From: Maritalea porphyrae
Lineage (GTDB): Bacteria; Pseudomonadota; Alphaproteobacteria; Rhizobiales; Devosiaceae
Assembly (NCBI RefSeq): GCF_030159895.1
Contig: NZ_BSNI01000001.1
Location: forward strand, 592,523-656,522
Reading direction: 5' to 3'
DNA length: 64,000 bases
The translations under genes and the position numbers were made by a program. Under the pieces are notes generated by a model. It saw nothing but the letters and a program-made list of their open reading frames with translations. It was not told the DNA's origin and ran no database searches. Positions 8,449 to 17,129 of this stretch are shown one piece after another. How positions within the stretch are numbered: position 1 is the first letter of the stretch; every line of letters starts with the position of its first letter.

Positions 8449-9075
8449 ATGTTCAGCGTTCCGATCTACTATTTGGACCTTTTCGGCGTCGCGATTTTCG
8501 CCACCACTGGCGCGTTGGTGGCCAGCCGCAAACAACTCGACATCATCAGTTTCGCGCTGTTGGCGACCCTAACCGGTGTTGGTGGCGGCACGGTCCGAGA
8601 CCTCATATTGGATCGTCCGGTTTTCTGGACGGTCGACCAGACTTACCTCATCACCTGCATTGCAATTGCTGTTGTTGCCTTCTTTGCTTCTCATTTGATC
8701 CAGCGCCGATATATCGCCTTATTGTGGCTTGATGCGATTGGACTGGCGGCCTATGGCGTTTTAGGCGCCCACATTGCGCACCAACATGGCCAAGGCTTTT
8801 TCGTGGCTACCGCCTTAGGCATGATGACTGCCACCTTCGGCGGGATGATCCGTGATGTGGTGAGCGACGAGAACACCCTCATTCTTCAAGATGAGATCTA
8901 TGCGACCGCAGCGCTATTTGCCGCCGGTGGTTATATTTCTTTGGTCTATCTCGGCGTAACTCCAACAATCGCTGCCATCTCGGGCACCGTAATTGGCTTT
9001 ATCTTGCGCGCAGGTGCCATTCAATTTGGTTGGCAACTGCCGCGCTACAAGCCACGTGAAGGTAAAGAATATTGA
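8449..9075 (+). CDS. TRIC-type (UPF0126) cation channel family membrane protein
   Basis: A 208-residue protein with seven membrane segments arranged as two repeats, each carrying the family glycine motif: GVGGGTVRDLIL (about 45-56) and TFGGMIRDV (about 132-140). Bacterial homologues of the trimeric intracellular cation channels conduct monovalent cations in the inner membrane; some were earlier annotated as possible glycine transporters. The start is ATG 8449. It overlaps the following DUF6886 gene by four bases (TTGA), so the two are translated together. Confidence 0.9.
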   Translation: MFSVPIYYLDLFGVAIFATTGALVASRKQLDIISFALLATLTGVGGGTVRDLILDRPVFWTVDQTYLITCIAIAVVAFFASHLIQRRYIALLWLDAIGLAAYGVLGAHIAHQHGQGFFVATALGMMTATFGGMIRDVVSDENTLILQDEIYATAALFAAGGYISLVYLGVTPTIAAISGTVIGFILRAGAIQFGWQLPRYKPREGKEY

Positions 9076-9599
9076 TCCATTTTCTCGATCAAAAGCTCTA
9101 CCACATTTCCGAAGAACCTAACATTTCTTCGTTCCGGCCCCGCTTAGATCGCAATGGAAATATGAGTGTTTGGGCGATCAGCGCCCACCGCGTCCAAAAC
9201 TATTTGCTGCCGCGTAATTGCCCTCGAATTTGCGTTTGGGCAGGCGAGAAAACCAACGAGCAAGATCGGCACAAATTACGTCACGCCAATTCAATCATAG
9301 CAATTGAAAGGGCGTGGTTTGAACGCGCAGAAAGCACGCCCCTTTTTGCCTACATGTTCGACAGTGACGGATTTGAAATCGAAGATGCCAACGCTGGATA
9401 TTTCACCTCAAACCAGGATCAAATACCAGAAGATGTACAAGAAATCGACGACCCCTTACGCCATCTGAACCGACTAGGTACACGCCTGGAAGTGCTTGAA
9501 GAATTACACAGTTTCAAAGAAACTATTTTGTCCTCTAGCTTTGCATTTTCTATGATTAGAATGCGCAATGCTGCGCCTATTCAACCGACGCAGACTTGA
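9072..9599 (+). CDS. DUF6886-like protein of unknown function
   Basis: A 175-residue soluble protein. The N-terminus LYHISEEPNISSFRPR, followed by VWAISAHRVQNYLLPRNCPRICVW, matches what I recall of the DUF6886 family (short proteins opening with LYHxSEEP and a WAI...PR.CPR block). The start is a TTG overlapping the stop of the TRIC gene as TTGA, with GAAGG nine bases before it. The last 23 bp overlap the convergent end of modC. No role is known. The pairing with a TRIC channel is not explained by anything I can see. Confidence 0.7.
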   Translation: MIHFLDQKLYHISEEPNISSFRPRLDRNGNMSVWAISAHRVQNYLLPRNCPRICVWAGEKTNEQDRHKLRHANSIIAIERAWFERAESTPLFAYMFDSDGFEIEDANAGYFTSNQDQIPEDVQEIDDPLRHLNRLGTRLEVLEELHSFKETILSSSFAFSMIRMRNAAPIQPTQT

Positions 9600-10602
9600 A
9601 CACAACAAAAATTGGCTGGTTCACAGCCATTTCCATATCAGACACGGTTTTGCACATCACCCGTGCCCGGACGAGCGAACCTTCAACCCGCACCAAAATG
9701 TCCGCGTGGGCCTGATCAGTCATTGAGATTGTTTCAACAGCGCCCAGCAATTGATTGCGCGCGCTTACCCCGACTAAGCGCTCTTTGGCCAACAGCACAT
9801 CGCGTGCCCAAACGCGCAATCGCACTTCCTCCCCGACAGCCATATTGCGGGCAGGCAAATCAACCAATTGCTCACCAATAGCGATCTGCGCCAAATCAAA
9901 ACGCTTATCGATTGCAGCGACCCGTCCATTTAAAACACTGGTGATCCCATTCTCAAAAAAGGCCGCACCATCCAATTTGGCCATCGTTTCGGCAATTGGA
10001 CCTTGCGCAACGATTTGACCAGCGTCTATCGCAATCAACTCATTTGCCAGCTGCGCCGCCTCATCCATCTGGTGGGTGACATAAAGCACGGGAATCTTCG
10101 CATCAGCAAAATGTTGCCGTACAAGTGCAATCAGGTCAGTTTTCAACCTTGGATCGATCGCGCTCAGTGGCTCATCAAACAACATCAATTTGGGCGAACC
10201 AAACAATGCGCGGGCAATCATCACGCGCTGCTTTTCGCCACCCGACAAACCATGCGGCATACGATCTAGTAGCGCATTGATCCCAAGATCATGCGCCAAC
10301 TGATCAATCGATACGATGGACTGCCGTCCAAGCTCAATGTTAGATCGTATATTCAAATGCGGCAGCAATCTTGGCTCTTGAAAAACCATGCCAATGTCGC
10401 GCATCTCTGGCGCACCAGTAAGCGGCGTTTCATTGAGTGAAATTCTGCCGCTTGTTGGAACATCTAATCCCGCCAGCGCCCGCAAAAGAGATGTCTTGCC
10501 CGCGCCCGAAGGTCCAACAATAGCCGTGATCCCCGGCAGCGCGCGAAACTGAAATAGTGCAGAGCTGTTGCCGCGAATGCCTTGAATATCAACCTCAAGC
10601 AT
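9577..10602 (-). CDS. modC: Molybdate ABC transporter ATP-binding protein ModC
   Basis: A 341-residue ABC ATPase that powers molybdate import. Walker A GPSGAGKTSLLRALAG, the signature LSGGEKQRV, Walker B LMLFDEPLSAID and the H-loop VTHQMDEA are all visible. The C-terminal third (about 280-341) is a TOBE/Mop-like molybdate-binding domain (VSARNQLLG, MTDQAHADILVRV). The ATG at 10602 lies inside the end of modB (8-bp overlap) behind GGTGGTG; a longer in-frame TTG start at 10623 is less likely. Third gene of the mod set. Its end overlaps the DUF6886 gene by 23 bp. Confidence 0.95.
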   Translation of the reverse strand: MLEVDIQGIRGNSSALFQFRALPGITAIVGPSGAGKTSLLRALAGLDVPTSGRISLNETPLTGAPEMRDIGMVFQEPRLLPHLNIRSNIELGRQSIVSIDQLAHDLGINALLDRMPHGLSGGEKQRVMIARALFGSPKLMLFDEPLSAIDPRLKTDLIALVRQHFADAKIPVLYVTHQMDEAAQLANELIAIDAGQIVAQGPIAETMAKLDGAAFFENGITSVLNGRVAAIDKRFDLAQIAIGEQLVDLPARNMAVGEEVRLRVWARDVLLAKERLVGVSARNQLLGAVETISMTDQAHADILVRVEGSLVRARVMCKTVSDMEMAVNQPIFVVFKSASVE

Positions 10603-11296
10603 GACGCACCACCTGCTCGCCAAGCATGCGTTTTTGCAGCCAATTCAACAAATACTCAGAACCTAAGACGGCAATCACAGAAATTAAAATCGAAACAATG
10701 CTCAACAGCAAAACTGTCTCGCCGCCATCAAATTTTTGCAAAGCCGAATGGATCGCTAGGGAAAAAGTCTGTGTTTCACCGGGAATATTGGCGACAAATG
10801 TTATCGTCGCGCCAAACTCGCCCATAGCCTTTGCAAAGCCCAAAATGCCGCCAGCAACAACACCCGGGAGCGCCATTGGCAAATAAAGCATTGAAAAGCG
10901 CTGCAGCCGGCTACGGCCAGCCACAGCCAGCGCTTCATCTAGATTTGGGTCGACAGCCTCCAATGACAGCCTTATCGGTCGCACGATCAATGGCAGTGCG
11001 ACCAATCCGGCCGCAAGACTTGCACCAGCCGCATTGAATGCAAACGAAACACCCAACGGTGCCAAAACAAGTCCAACCGGTCCTAAAGGGCCGAACACAT
11101 ATAGGAGCACAAGTCCTGTAACCACCGGTGGCATCACAAGCGGCAACATGATGACCGCGCTGAGCAATTGCTTACCCCAAAACTGCTTTCGCGCGAGCAA
11201 GTAGGCCAACCCAAAAGCAATTGGCACCGCCCAAATCAGTGCAAATGCTGACACTTTGAGCGACAATAATACAATGGACCAAATCTCAGCCGACAC
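10595..11296 (-). CDS. modB: Molybdate ABC transporter permease ModB
   Basis: A 233-residue inner-membrane permease with about five to six helices. The cytoplasmic EAA loop that contacts ModC is visible (LDEALAVAGRSRLQRFSMLYLP, then GVVAGGILGFAKAMGEFGATI). The start is a GTG at 11294-11296 that overlaps the modA stop by one base (TAGTG), a typical coupled junction. It forms the translocation path for molybdate delivered by ModA. Confidence 0.95.
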   Translation of the reverse strand: MSAEIWSIVLLSLKVSAFALIWAVPIAFGLAYLLARKQFWGKQLLSAVIMLPLVMPPVVTGLVLLYVFGPLGPVGLVLAPLGVSFAFNAAGASLAAGLVALPLIVRPIRLSLEAVDPNLDEALAVAGRSRLQRFSMLYLPMALPGVVAGGILGFAKAMGEFGATITFVANIPGETQTFSLAIHSALQKFDGGETVLLLSIVSILISVIAVLGSEYLLNWLQKRMLGEQVVRHA

Positions 11297-12018
11297 TACT
11301 GCCTCTCAAGCGGTACAAACCCATAAGATGCAACTATATCACGCGCTTCTTCACTGCCAAGGAATGAAACAAAGGCACCAACTTCAGGTTGGTCATGACC
11401 CATGGCCACCATCCAATAGATGATCGGCATATGTGTGTCCGCGCCAAACTCATATGCGACATTCAACTGCAACAGCTGCGCATCTGATTGATAAACAATT
11501 CCAAAGGGTGCAGCGCCCGCACCTACCAATTGAGCGGCGGCACGCACATTGTCTGCAGGTGCGAGGCGATGGTGCAGGCTTTGCCAAACGGATAGGCTTT
11601 CCAACGCTTGTCGCGCATAGATGCCAGCTGGCACATGATCCGGATCAGCAACAGCCAATCGACCTTCTTTGAGCAATTCAGGCAGCTGAGCAATATCGGC
11701 TATACTTTGTTGCTCATGTGAAATCAGCACCAAGCGATTGGAAAAAAGCGGCCGCAATTCTTTGTCGTCCGCCACATATTGCGCCCAATCTTCATTGGCG
11801 GAAATAAACAGACCCGCAGGTGCCCCGGCCTTGATTTGGCGCGCAAGACTGGAACTACTGCCGACAACAATCGTCAAACCATCAATGTTTGAAGCCTCAA
11901 CAAGGGGATCAACAACATCGACAAGCGACGAAGCGACAAAGATTTTGCTGTCGGCGAACGCAGGGTGACAAATCATCCCAAGCAACGCCGCCAGCAAAAA
12001 CCCAAGCCGCTTCAGCAT
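11296..12018 (-). CDS. modA: Molybdate-binding periplasmic protein ModA
   Basis: A 240-residue binding protein with a signal peptide (about 1-22, ending AFA). The mature start FVASSLVDVVDPLVEAS and the segments VGSSSSLARQIKAGAPAGLFISANEDW and GAAPFGIVYQSDA match the ModA ligand-binding lobes. The ATG at 12018 lies two bases after the eda stop, so it is almost certainly on the same mRNA as the KDPG aldolase gene. No ModE-type operator or molybdenum-cofactor riboswitch is evident upstream. Confidence 0.93.
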   Translation of the reverse strand: MLKRLGFLLAALLGMICHPAFADSKIFVASSLVDVVDPLVEASNIDGLTIVVGSSSSLARQIKAGAPAGLFISANEDWAQYVADDKELRPLFSNRLVLISHEQQSIADIAQLPELLKEGRLAVADPDHVPAGIYARQALESLSVWQSLHHRLAPADNVRAAAQLVGAGAAPFGIVYQSDAQLLQLNVAYEFGADTHMPIIYWMVAMGHDQPEVGAFVSFLGSEEARDIVASYGFVPLERQ

Positions 12019-12020
12019 GG

Positions 12021-12656
12021 CTATTTGCCGATTTGTGACGCTTCGCGCGCCAATGCTTCGATTTTGTCAAAGTCGCGATTCTTAATCGCATCGCCCGGCA
12101 CAATCCATGAACCACCCACACAAATCACGTTGGGTAGTGACAAATAGTCCATCGCATTCTGCGGGCTCACACCACCGGTTGGACAGAACTTAAGATCGGG
12201 CAATGGCGAAGCAAAGCTCTTAAGCAATTTCGCACCACCGACGGCTTCGGCAGGGAACAGCTTCAAATAAGAATAGCCAGCATCTGATGCGGCCATTGCT
12301 TCAGTCGCAGTGGAAACACCGGGCAAAAGCGGCACATCATACTGAAGGGCATCTTCTAACAATTGTAGTGGCGCACCCGGCGACACCATGAACTGCGCGC
12401 CAGCTTCAATTGACTGCTCGATTTGCGCCTTGTTGCGCACTGTGCCCGACCCGACAAATGCGCCCTCGACTTTTGCCATCTCTTTGATGATAGCAAGTGC
12501 ATTTGGCGTGCGCAGGGTAACCTCTAAAGCAGGTAGCCCACCTTTCACCAATGCAAGCGCAAGCGGCGCTGCTGCCTCAATATCATCAAGAACAATAACC
12601 GGCACCACAGGTGCTGCGGAAAGAATTGGGGTAAGTTGAGCTACGTTTTGGGCCAT
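12021..12656 (-). CDS. eda: 2-dehydro-3-deoxy-phosphogluconate (KDPG/KHG) aldolase
   Basis: A 211-residue class I aldolase that splits KDPG into pyruvate and glyceraldehyde 3-phosphate in the Entner-Doudoroff pathway. The catalytic glutamate lies in LEVTLRT, the phosphate/substrate region in FVGSGTV and VSPG, and the Schiff-base lysine in YLKLFPAE, followed by CPTGGVSPQNA. The ATG at 12656 gives a normal-length protein; a longer in-frame start at 12797 would add 47 residues overlapping the nadA promoter region and is rejected. It is placed two bases upstream of modA, an unusual operon partner. Divergent from nadA. Confidence 0.95.
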   Translation of the reverse strand: MAQNVAQLTPILSAAPVVPVIVLDDIEAAAPLALALVKGGLPALEVTLRTPNALAIIKEMAKVEGAFVGSGTVRNKAQIEQSIEAGAQFMVSPGAPLQLLEDALQYDVPLLPGVSTATEAMAASDAGYSYLKLFPAEAVGGAKLLKSFASPLPDLKFCPTGGVSPQNAMDYLSLPNVICVGGSWIVPGDAIKNRDFDKIEALAREASQIGK

Positions 12657-12683
12657 GATCTGCTTTTCTCTATATGGGTGCAC

Positions 12684-12698
12684 GCAATTCACAATTGC
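12684..12698. promoter_or_regulatory. Palindrome in the eda/nadA divergent promoter region
   Basis: GCAATT-CAC-AATTGC, perfect 6-base arms around a 3-base centre, lies 28 bp before the eda ATG and about 100 bp before the nadA ATG. It could be an operator for either direction. No cognate regulator is in the window. Confidence 0.35.
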
Positions 12699-12801
12699 GA
12701 GATAATCGACATTGGTTTGGGCTTTAACACGAAGGATCAATTGAAATACACAATAAAAATACCTAAGTTCCGCATCAACTAGCTTGGGAAAGGGCAAAAC
12801 G

Positions 12802-13884
12802 ATGGCTCAACTGATCAATTCAACAACCCCACTTGATGAAGCACGTGACGTGCTCAAAGGGCTGTTTGACCTTAAATTCACTAAGGCCGTTGAGAAAGAA
12901 ACCGCCCCGATCTACGAACATCTCAAAGATCGTATTCCTGAGATTGAGTGGCAGTTCTACGCACCACTGATTCGCCAGATCAATCAGCTCAAACGTGAAA
13001 AAGACGCAGTAATTCTGGCGCACAACTATCAAACACCACAAATTTATCACGGTGTGGCCGATGTTGTGGGCGACAGCTTGCAGCTCGCCATTGAAGCGAC
13101 AAAAGTGAGCCAATCCACCATCATCCAGTGCGGCGTGCACTTCATGGCGGAAACCTCAAAACTTCTGAACCCGGAAAAGACGGTTCTTATTCCTGATGCG
13201 CGCGCGGGTTGTTCTTTGGCGTCTTCAATCACAGCAGAAGATGTGATGGCCATGCGCGAGCAATATCCTGGCGTGCCCGTTGTTACCTATGTAAACACTT
13301 CAGCTGAAGTGAAAGCGGTCACCGATATTTGCTGCACCTCATCCAACGCATTGGACATTGTTGAGGGTTTGGACAGCGACACGGTGATGATGATCCCAGA
13401 TCAATATCTTGCGCAAAACACAGCGAAGAAAACCAAGAAGAAAATCATCACTTGGGCTGGCGCATGTGAAGTGCACGAAACTTTCACTGCAGGCGACATT
13501 GCTGAATTGCGTGAAGCCTATCCGGGTGCCAAAATCATTGCACACCCTGAATGCCCAACCGATGTAATCGACGCCTGTGATTTCTCAGGTTCCACGTCGG
13601 GTATGATCAACTGGGTAAAAACCAAAAAGCCGAAAAACGTGGTGATGGTCACCGAGTGCTCGATGTCCGACAACGTGGCGGCAGAAACACCGGGCGTTCA
13701 GTTCCTTAAGGGATGCAACATCTGCCCACATATGAAACGCATCAACCTTGAAAACATCTTGTGGTCACTGCACACTGGCACTGAAGAAGTAACCGTTGAC
13801 CCCGCCATTGCGGAAAAGGCGCGCGGTGCGGTTGAACGCATGATTGAATTTGGCAAAGACAAAAAAGCCAAACGCAAATCGTAA
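12802..13884 (+). CDS. nadA: Quinolinate synthase A
   Basis: A 360-residue iron-sulfur enzyme that condenses iminoaspartate with dihydroxyacetone phosphate to quinolinate in de novo NAD synthesis. Candidate [4Fe-4S] cysteines are C110 ([11 protein letters not shown]), C222 (WAGACEVHE) and C305/C308 (GCNICPHM). The substrate-binding segments [21 protein letters not shown] and GSTSGMI are present. The ATG at 12802 is chosen over an in-frame TTG at 12784 because GGGAAAGGG lies about 10 bases before it. It is followed after 20 bp by the exported-protein gene. Its substrate supplier nadB is 1.6 kb downstream. Confidence 0.96.
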   Translation: MAQLINSTTPLDEARDVLKGLFDLKFTKAVEKETAPIYEHLKDRIPEIEWQFYAPLIRQINQLKREKDAVILAHNYQTPQIYHGVADVVGDSLQLAIEATKVSQSTIIQCGVHFMAETSKLLNPEKTVLIPDARAGCSLASSITAEDVMAMREQYPGVPVVTYVNTSAEVKAVTDICCTSSNALDIVEGLDSDTVMMIPDQYLAQNTAKKTKKKIITWAGACEVHETFTAGDIAELREAYPGAKIIAHPECPTDVIDACDFSGSTSGMINWVKTKKPKNVVMVTECSMSDNVAAETPGVQFLKGCNICPHMKRINLENILWSLHTGTEEVTVDPAIAEKARGAVERMIEFGKDKKAKRKS

Positions 13885-13904
13885 ATCAAATGGAAGGCGG
13901 CGAA

Positions 13905-14510
13905 ATGACAGATCAACAGAGTTTTCGCCAGCATCCGCTAACACTGTTTCTGATTGCCGCGACATTGTTCGCGGCAATTCTGTTTGCGCCAACACATGCG
14001 ACAGCGGGCACCCACTTCGAAGTTGAAGACAATATTGTCTATATGGACAATGAAATCACATCTCGCACCTACAGCCAGTTCGTCAAACTGCACAAAAAGC
14101 ATCCCAATATCGATACGATTGTGATGCTGGAGATTGACGGCTCTAGCGACGATGAAGTGATGATCAAGCTTGGCTACTATTTACGCAAACACAAGTTTAA
14201 AACCCACCTTGAGGCAGATTCAGAGATCTACTCTGGCGGTGTGGATTTGTTTTTAGCTGGCGTAAAACGCACTATGGAGCGCGGTGCCATTATTGGCGTT
14301 CATTCCTGGAGCGATGGGGTGAAAGACGGCGCCGATTATCTGCGGTCTTCACCGGAACATGATATGAATCGAAATTATCTAAAACGCATGCTTGGACGCG
14401 ATGATTTTTATTGGTTCACGCTAGAGGCGGCACCTGCTGACGACATTCACATCATGTCAGCGGGCGAAATCAAAAAATACCGCCTACTAACACATGCAAT
14501 TATCGACTAG
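13905..14510 (+). CDS. Exported ClpP/crotonase-fold-like protein (COG3904-type)
   Basis: A 201-residue protein with a signal peptide or anchor (about 12-35, ending ATA). The mature part has the alternating pattern of ClpP-like periplasmic proteins: IDTIVMLEIDGSSDDEV, then the LEADSEIYSGGVDLFLAGVKR turn where family members carry a serine/cysteine-rich nucleophile motif, then GAIIGVHSW with a histidine at the expected place. Here the nucleophile region reads IYSGGVD, so Ser in SGG is the only candidate. The ATG at 13905 is preferred over 13890 because GGAAGGCGG precedes it. It lies 20 bp after nadA in a likely operon. Activity is inferred only from fold resemblance. Confidence 0.65.
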   Translation: MTDQQSFRQHPLTLFLIAATLFAAILFAPTHATAGTHFEVEDNIVYMDNEITSRTYSQFVKLHKKHPNIDTIVMLEIDGSSDDEVMIKLGYYLRKHKFKTHLEADSEIYSGGVDLFLAGVKRTMERGAIIGVHSWSDGVKDGADYLRSSPEHDMNRNYLKRMLGRDDFYWFTLEAAPADDIHIMSAGEIKKYRLLTHAIID

Positions 14511-14513
14511 GGC

Positions 14514-14723
14514 CTAAGCCTTCTTCAAAAACTCGGTTTTGAGCACGATGGTGGATTTGCCGATCCGGCATTCAACTTCGGTGTCTTTGTTCGTGGTGCG
14601 AATATTCTTAATCGACGTGCCACGCTTCAGCGTTTTTGACATGCCTTTTACCTTCAAGTCTTTGTTGACTTGAACATTGTCGCCGTCTTCTAACTCAGCA
14701 CCATTACAATCACGTGCGCTCAT
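14514..14723 (-). CDS. Short PhnA-domain protein (YjdM C-terminal domain type)
   Basis: A 69-residue protein that corresponds to the C-terminal SH3-like domain of PhnA/YjdM proteins: D-x-NGxEL-x-DGDxVxVxKDLKVKG, then LKRGTxIKNIR, ECRI and VLKTEFLKKA. The N-terminal zinc ribbon of full-length family members is missing, a known short form. Despite its name the family is not needed for phosphonate use, and its role is unsettled. It is convergent with the preceding gene, with only 3 bp between the stops. Confidence 0.88.
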   Translation of the reverse strand: MSARDCNGAELEDGDNVQVNKDLKVKGMSKTLKRGTSIKNIRTTNKDTEVECRIGKSTIVLKTEFLKKA

Positions 14724-14790
14724 TCCAGCATCCCCCGCTCAATCTGTTGAGCGAGGCATATAGCAGTTGTGTAATCCTGTCGCTTAAAAA

Positions 14791-15294
14791 CTATTCAGGT
14801 TTCCCGGATGGCCAGTATTTATCGCTCCAGGTCACTTCCGCGCCATATAACGGAACCGTTGAAATTGACATTTTTGCTGAACCGTCGGCCACTTCGCGCG
14901 TATGCGAAAGATAAATCAGCGTGTTGTTTGTTTTGTCATAAATACGTTTGACGACGAGTTTTTTCCAAAGGAACGAACGCCCTTCTTTGAACACTTCTTC
15001 CCCGCCTTTTGACAAAGAGATGTCTCCGACCGTCACGGGTCCGGTCACCCGACAAGCAATCGATGAGTTTGAAGGATCTTCAAACCAATTGCCCTTGGAC
15101 AAACGGTCAAAAAAGCCGCGATCAAAATAGGCCAAATGGCAGGTCACGCCCTCAATTTCATGATCGTGCACCGCTTCGACCAAAATATCATTTCCGACCC
15201 AATCAACACCGATTTTTCCAACTTCTTCGGCATGGCCAGAAGTCGCCACAAAAGAGGCCGATATCAACACGGCCGCGGCAATTGCTTTTTTCAT
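14791..15294 (-). CDS. creA: CreA family exported protein
   Basis: A 167-residue protein with a signal peptide (about 1-22) and the CreA body: VGKIGVDWVGNDI, VTCHLAYFDRGFF, SIACRVTGPV and a C-terminal STVPLYG...W segment. CreA proteins are small periplasmic proteins of unknown biochemical role. The ATG at 15294 is chosen because the signal peptide begins there and GGGACC precedes it; an upstream extension to 15429 would be non-secretory. It is divergent from nadB across 229 bp that hold no other feature I can support. Confidence 0.9.
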   Translation of the reverse strand: MKKAIAAAVLISASFVATSGHAEEVGKIGVDWVGNDILVEAVHDHEIEGVTCHLAYFDRGFFDRLSKGNWFEDPSNSSIACRVTGPVTVGDISLSKGGEEVFKEGRSFLWKKLVVKRIYDKTNNTLIYLSHTREVADGSAKMSISTVPLYGAEVTWSDKYWPSGKPE

Positions 15295-15523
15295 CAATCG
15301 GTCCCTTTGCAAATACTGTTCCTTGCACTCCAAGTGGGCACACACAGGCAAAATTGCAAGACATGTGGCAAACAATCGCCTGTTGGCCACCACATGCGAC
15401 GCAGCGCGCCCTTCCAATCCCCCCATCAAATCTATAACGTTCCTGCCAGCAAAACGAATCTAGTCAGCAAACTCCAAGCATTCGGCTTGAGAACATTTCC
15501 TTCAATCATCAAGAGAACCGCTA

Positions 15524-17113
15524 ATGACCATTTATGACAATGTGTTAAACGCTGAAGGTGCGTTGATCGTCGGCGCCGGATTGGCCGGATTGTTTTGCGC
15601 GCTCAAGCTCGCACCGCGCCCTGTCACGGTCTTATCGCCCAAACCGCTGGGCACAGGTGCATCTTCGACTTGGGCGCAAGGCGGCGTTGCAGCGGCGGTT
15701 GGTGAAGGTGACAGCGCAGAGGCGCATGCCCGCGACACCGATATTGCTGGCGCAGGCATAGTCGATTTTGAAGTCGCACAATCAGTCGCGGCAGAAGCGG
15801 CGGAGCGAATTGCCGATCTGGCCAAATGGGGCACCCCATTTGATCGCGCTGAAGATGGCAGTTTCGTTTTGTCAAAAGAAGCAGCACACTCGGTCAATCG
15901 CGTGGTGCGTGTATCCGGCGATCGTGCCGGACGCGAAATCATGGCGGCGCTAATCGAAGAAGTGCGCAACACCCCATCGATCCGCATTGTTGAAGGCATC
16001 ACCGCCGTGGACCTTGCTCGCGCCGATGGGCGCGTGATTGGCGTTTACGCCCGTAAGCTGGGCGACCGCTACGCCGAACCCGTCCTAATAAGGGCACGCG
16101 CAACGGTATTGGCCGCAGGCGGCCTTGGTGGCCTTTATGCAGTGACCACAAACCCGCCAGGTGTGCGTGGACACGCAATGGGTATGGCGGCACGCGCTGG
16201 CGCTTTGATTGCAGACAGCGAATTTGTGCAGTTCCATCCAACAGCTATGGCCGTGGGGCAAGACCCAGCACCATTGGCAACAGAAGCATTGCGCGGCGAA
16301 GGTGCGATCCTTCTAAATGACAAGGGCGAGCGCTTCATGCTTGATGTGCATGAAGACGCCGAACTTGCCCCGCGCGACGTGGTTGCACGTGCCAATTTCC
16401 GGCAAATACAAGCCGGTAACAAGATTTTCCTAGACACCAGACAGGTGCTGGGTGAACGGATATTGACCGCGTTCCCCACTGTTGCGAATTACTGCAAAGA
16501 AGCGGGCATCGACCCCGTTGCCGACATGATCCCGGTTACCCCAGCCACCCACTTCCACATGGGCGGCGTCAAAGTGGACGAGCGCGGGCGTTCGTCCCTT
16601 GCGGGTTTGTGGGTGTGTGGCGAAGCATCTTGCACCGGACTTCATGGCGCGAACCGTCTTGCCTCAAACTCCTTGCTTGAAGCGGTGGTCTATGGCGCGC
16701 GGATCGCTGAGGATATCTCCGGGCTAGAGCCGGTCAACAAAAGCCTGCCCCCGTACCTTGGCATCGAATGGGATGAGGAAGAGGGCGAAGAAGCAGAGCG
16801 CGTACTGCGTAATTTGGATGCGGTGCAGCAATTGCGTCAGGTTATGACTGACTATGTGGGCGTTGAGCGAAACGAGATGGGTCTACGTCTTGCGCTGCGC
16901 AAAATCCAAGAATTGGAAGAAACCGCAAAAGACGTTACGCGTTCGTACCTCAACATGACCACATCAGCGACCCTTGTGGCAGCGGCGGCCCTTAAACGCA
17001 CAGAAAGCCGGGGCGGACATTTCCGCACCGACTTCCCAGATAAGGACCCAGCCTTTAAGGATCACACCACAATGACCCTTATTGACGCGCTAAAGATCCG
17101 CGCGTCAGCGTAA
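15524..17113 (+). CDS. nadB: L-aspartate oxidase
   Basis: A 529-residue flavoprotein that oxidises L-aspartate to iminoaspartate, the first step of NAD synthesis before NadA. The FAD-binding motif GAGLAGLFCALKL is at about 17-29, followed by GASSTWAQGGVAAAVG. The catalytic region has the succinate-dehydrogenase-like LGGLYAVTTNPPGVRGHAMGMA and EFVQFHPTA segments, and the C-terminal FAD segment is GLHGANRLASNSLLEAVVYG. ATG 15524 follows AAGAGAACCGC. nadC is not in the window, so the usual nadB-C-A grouping is broken up. Confidence 0.96.
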   Translation: MTIYDNVLNAEGALIVGAGLAGLFCALKLAPRPVTVLSPKPLGTGASSTWAQGGVAAAVGEGDSAEAHARDTDIAGAGIVDFEVAQSVAAEAAERIADLAKWGTPFDRAEDGSFVLSKEAAHSVNRVVRVSGDRAGREIMAALIEEVRNTPSIRIVEGITAVDLARADGRVIGVYARKLGDRYAEPVLIRARATVLAAGGLGGLYAVTTNPPGVRGHAMGMAARAGALIADSEFVQFHPTAMAVGQDPAPLATEALRGEGAILLNDKGERFMLDVHEDAELAPRDVVARANFRQIQAGNKIFLDTRQVLGERILTAFPTVANYCKEAGIDPVADMIPVTPATHFHMGGVKVDERGRSSLAGLWVCGEASCTGLHGANRLASNSLLEAVVYGARIAEDISGLEPVNKSLPPYLGIEWDEEEGEEAERVLRNLDAVQQLRQVMTDYVGVERNEMGLRLALRKIQELEETAKDVTRSYLNMTTSATLVAAAALKRTESRGGHFRTDFPDKDPAFKDHTTMTLIDALKIRASA

Positions 17114-17129
17114 GCTCTATTTTCGCGAT

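Noticed and set aside
15532-16002. 156-codon frame opposite nadB
   Set aside because: A shadow frame: Ala/Ser/Pro-rich low-complexity product opposite a well-supported flavoenzyme.
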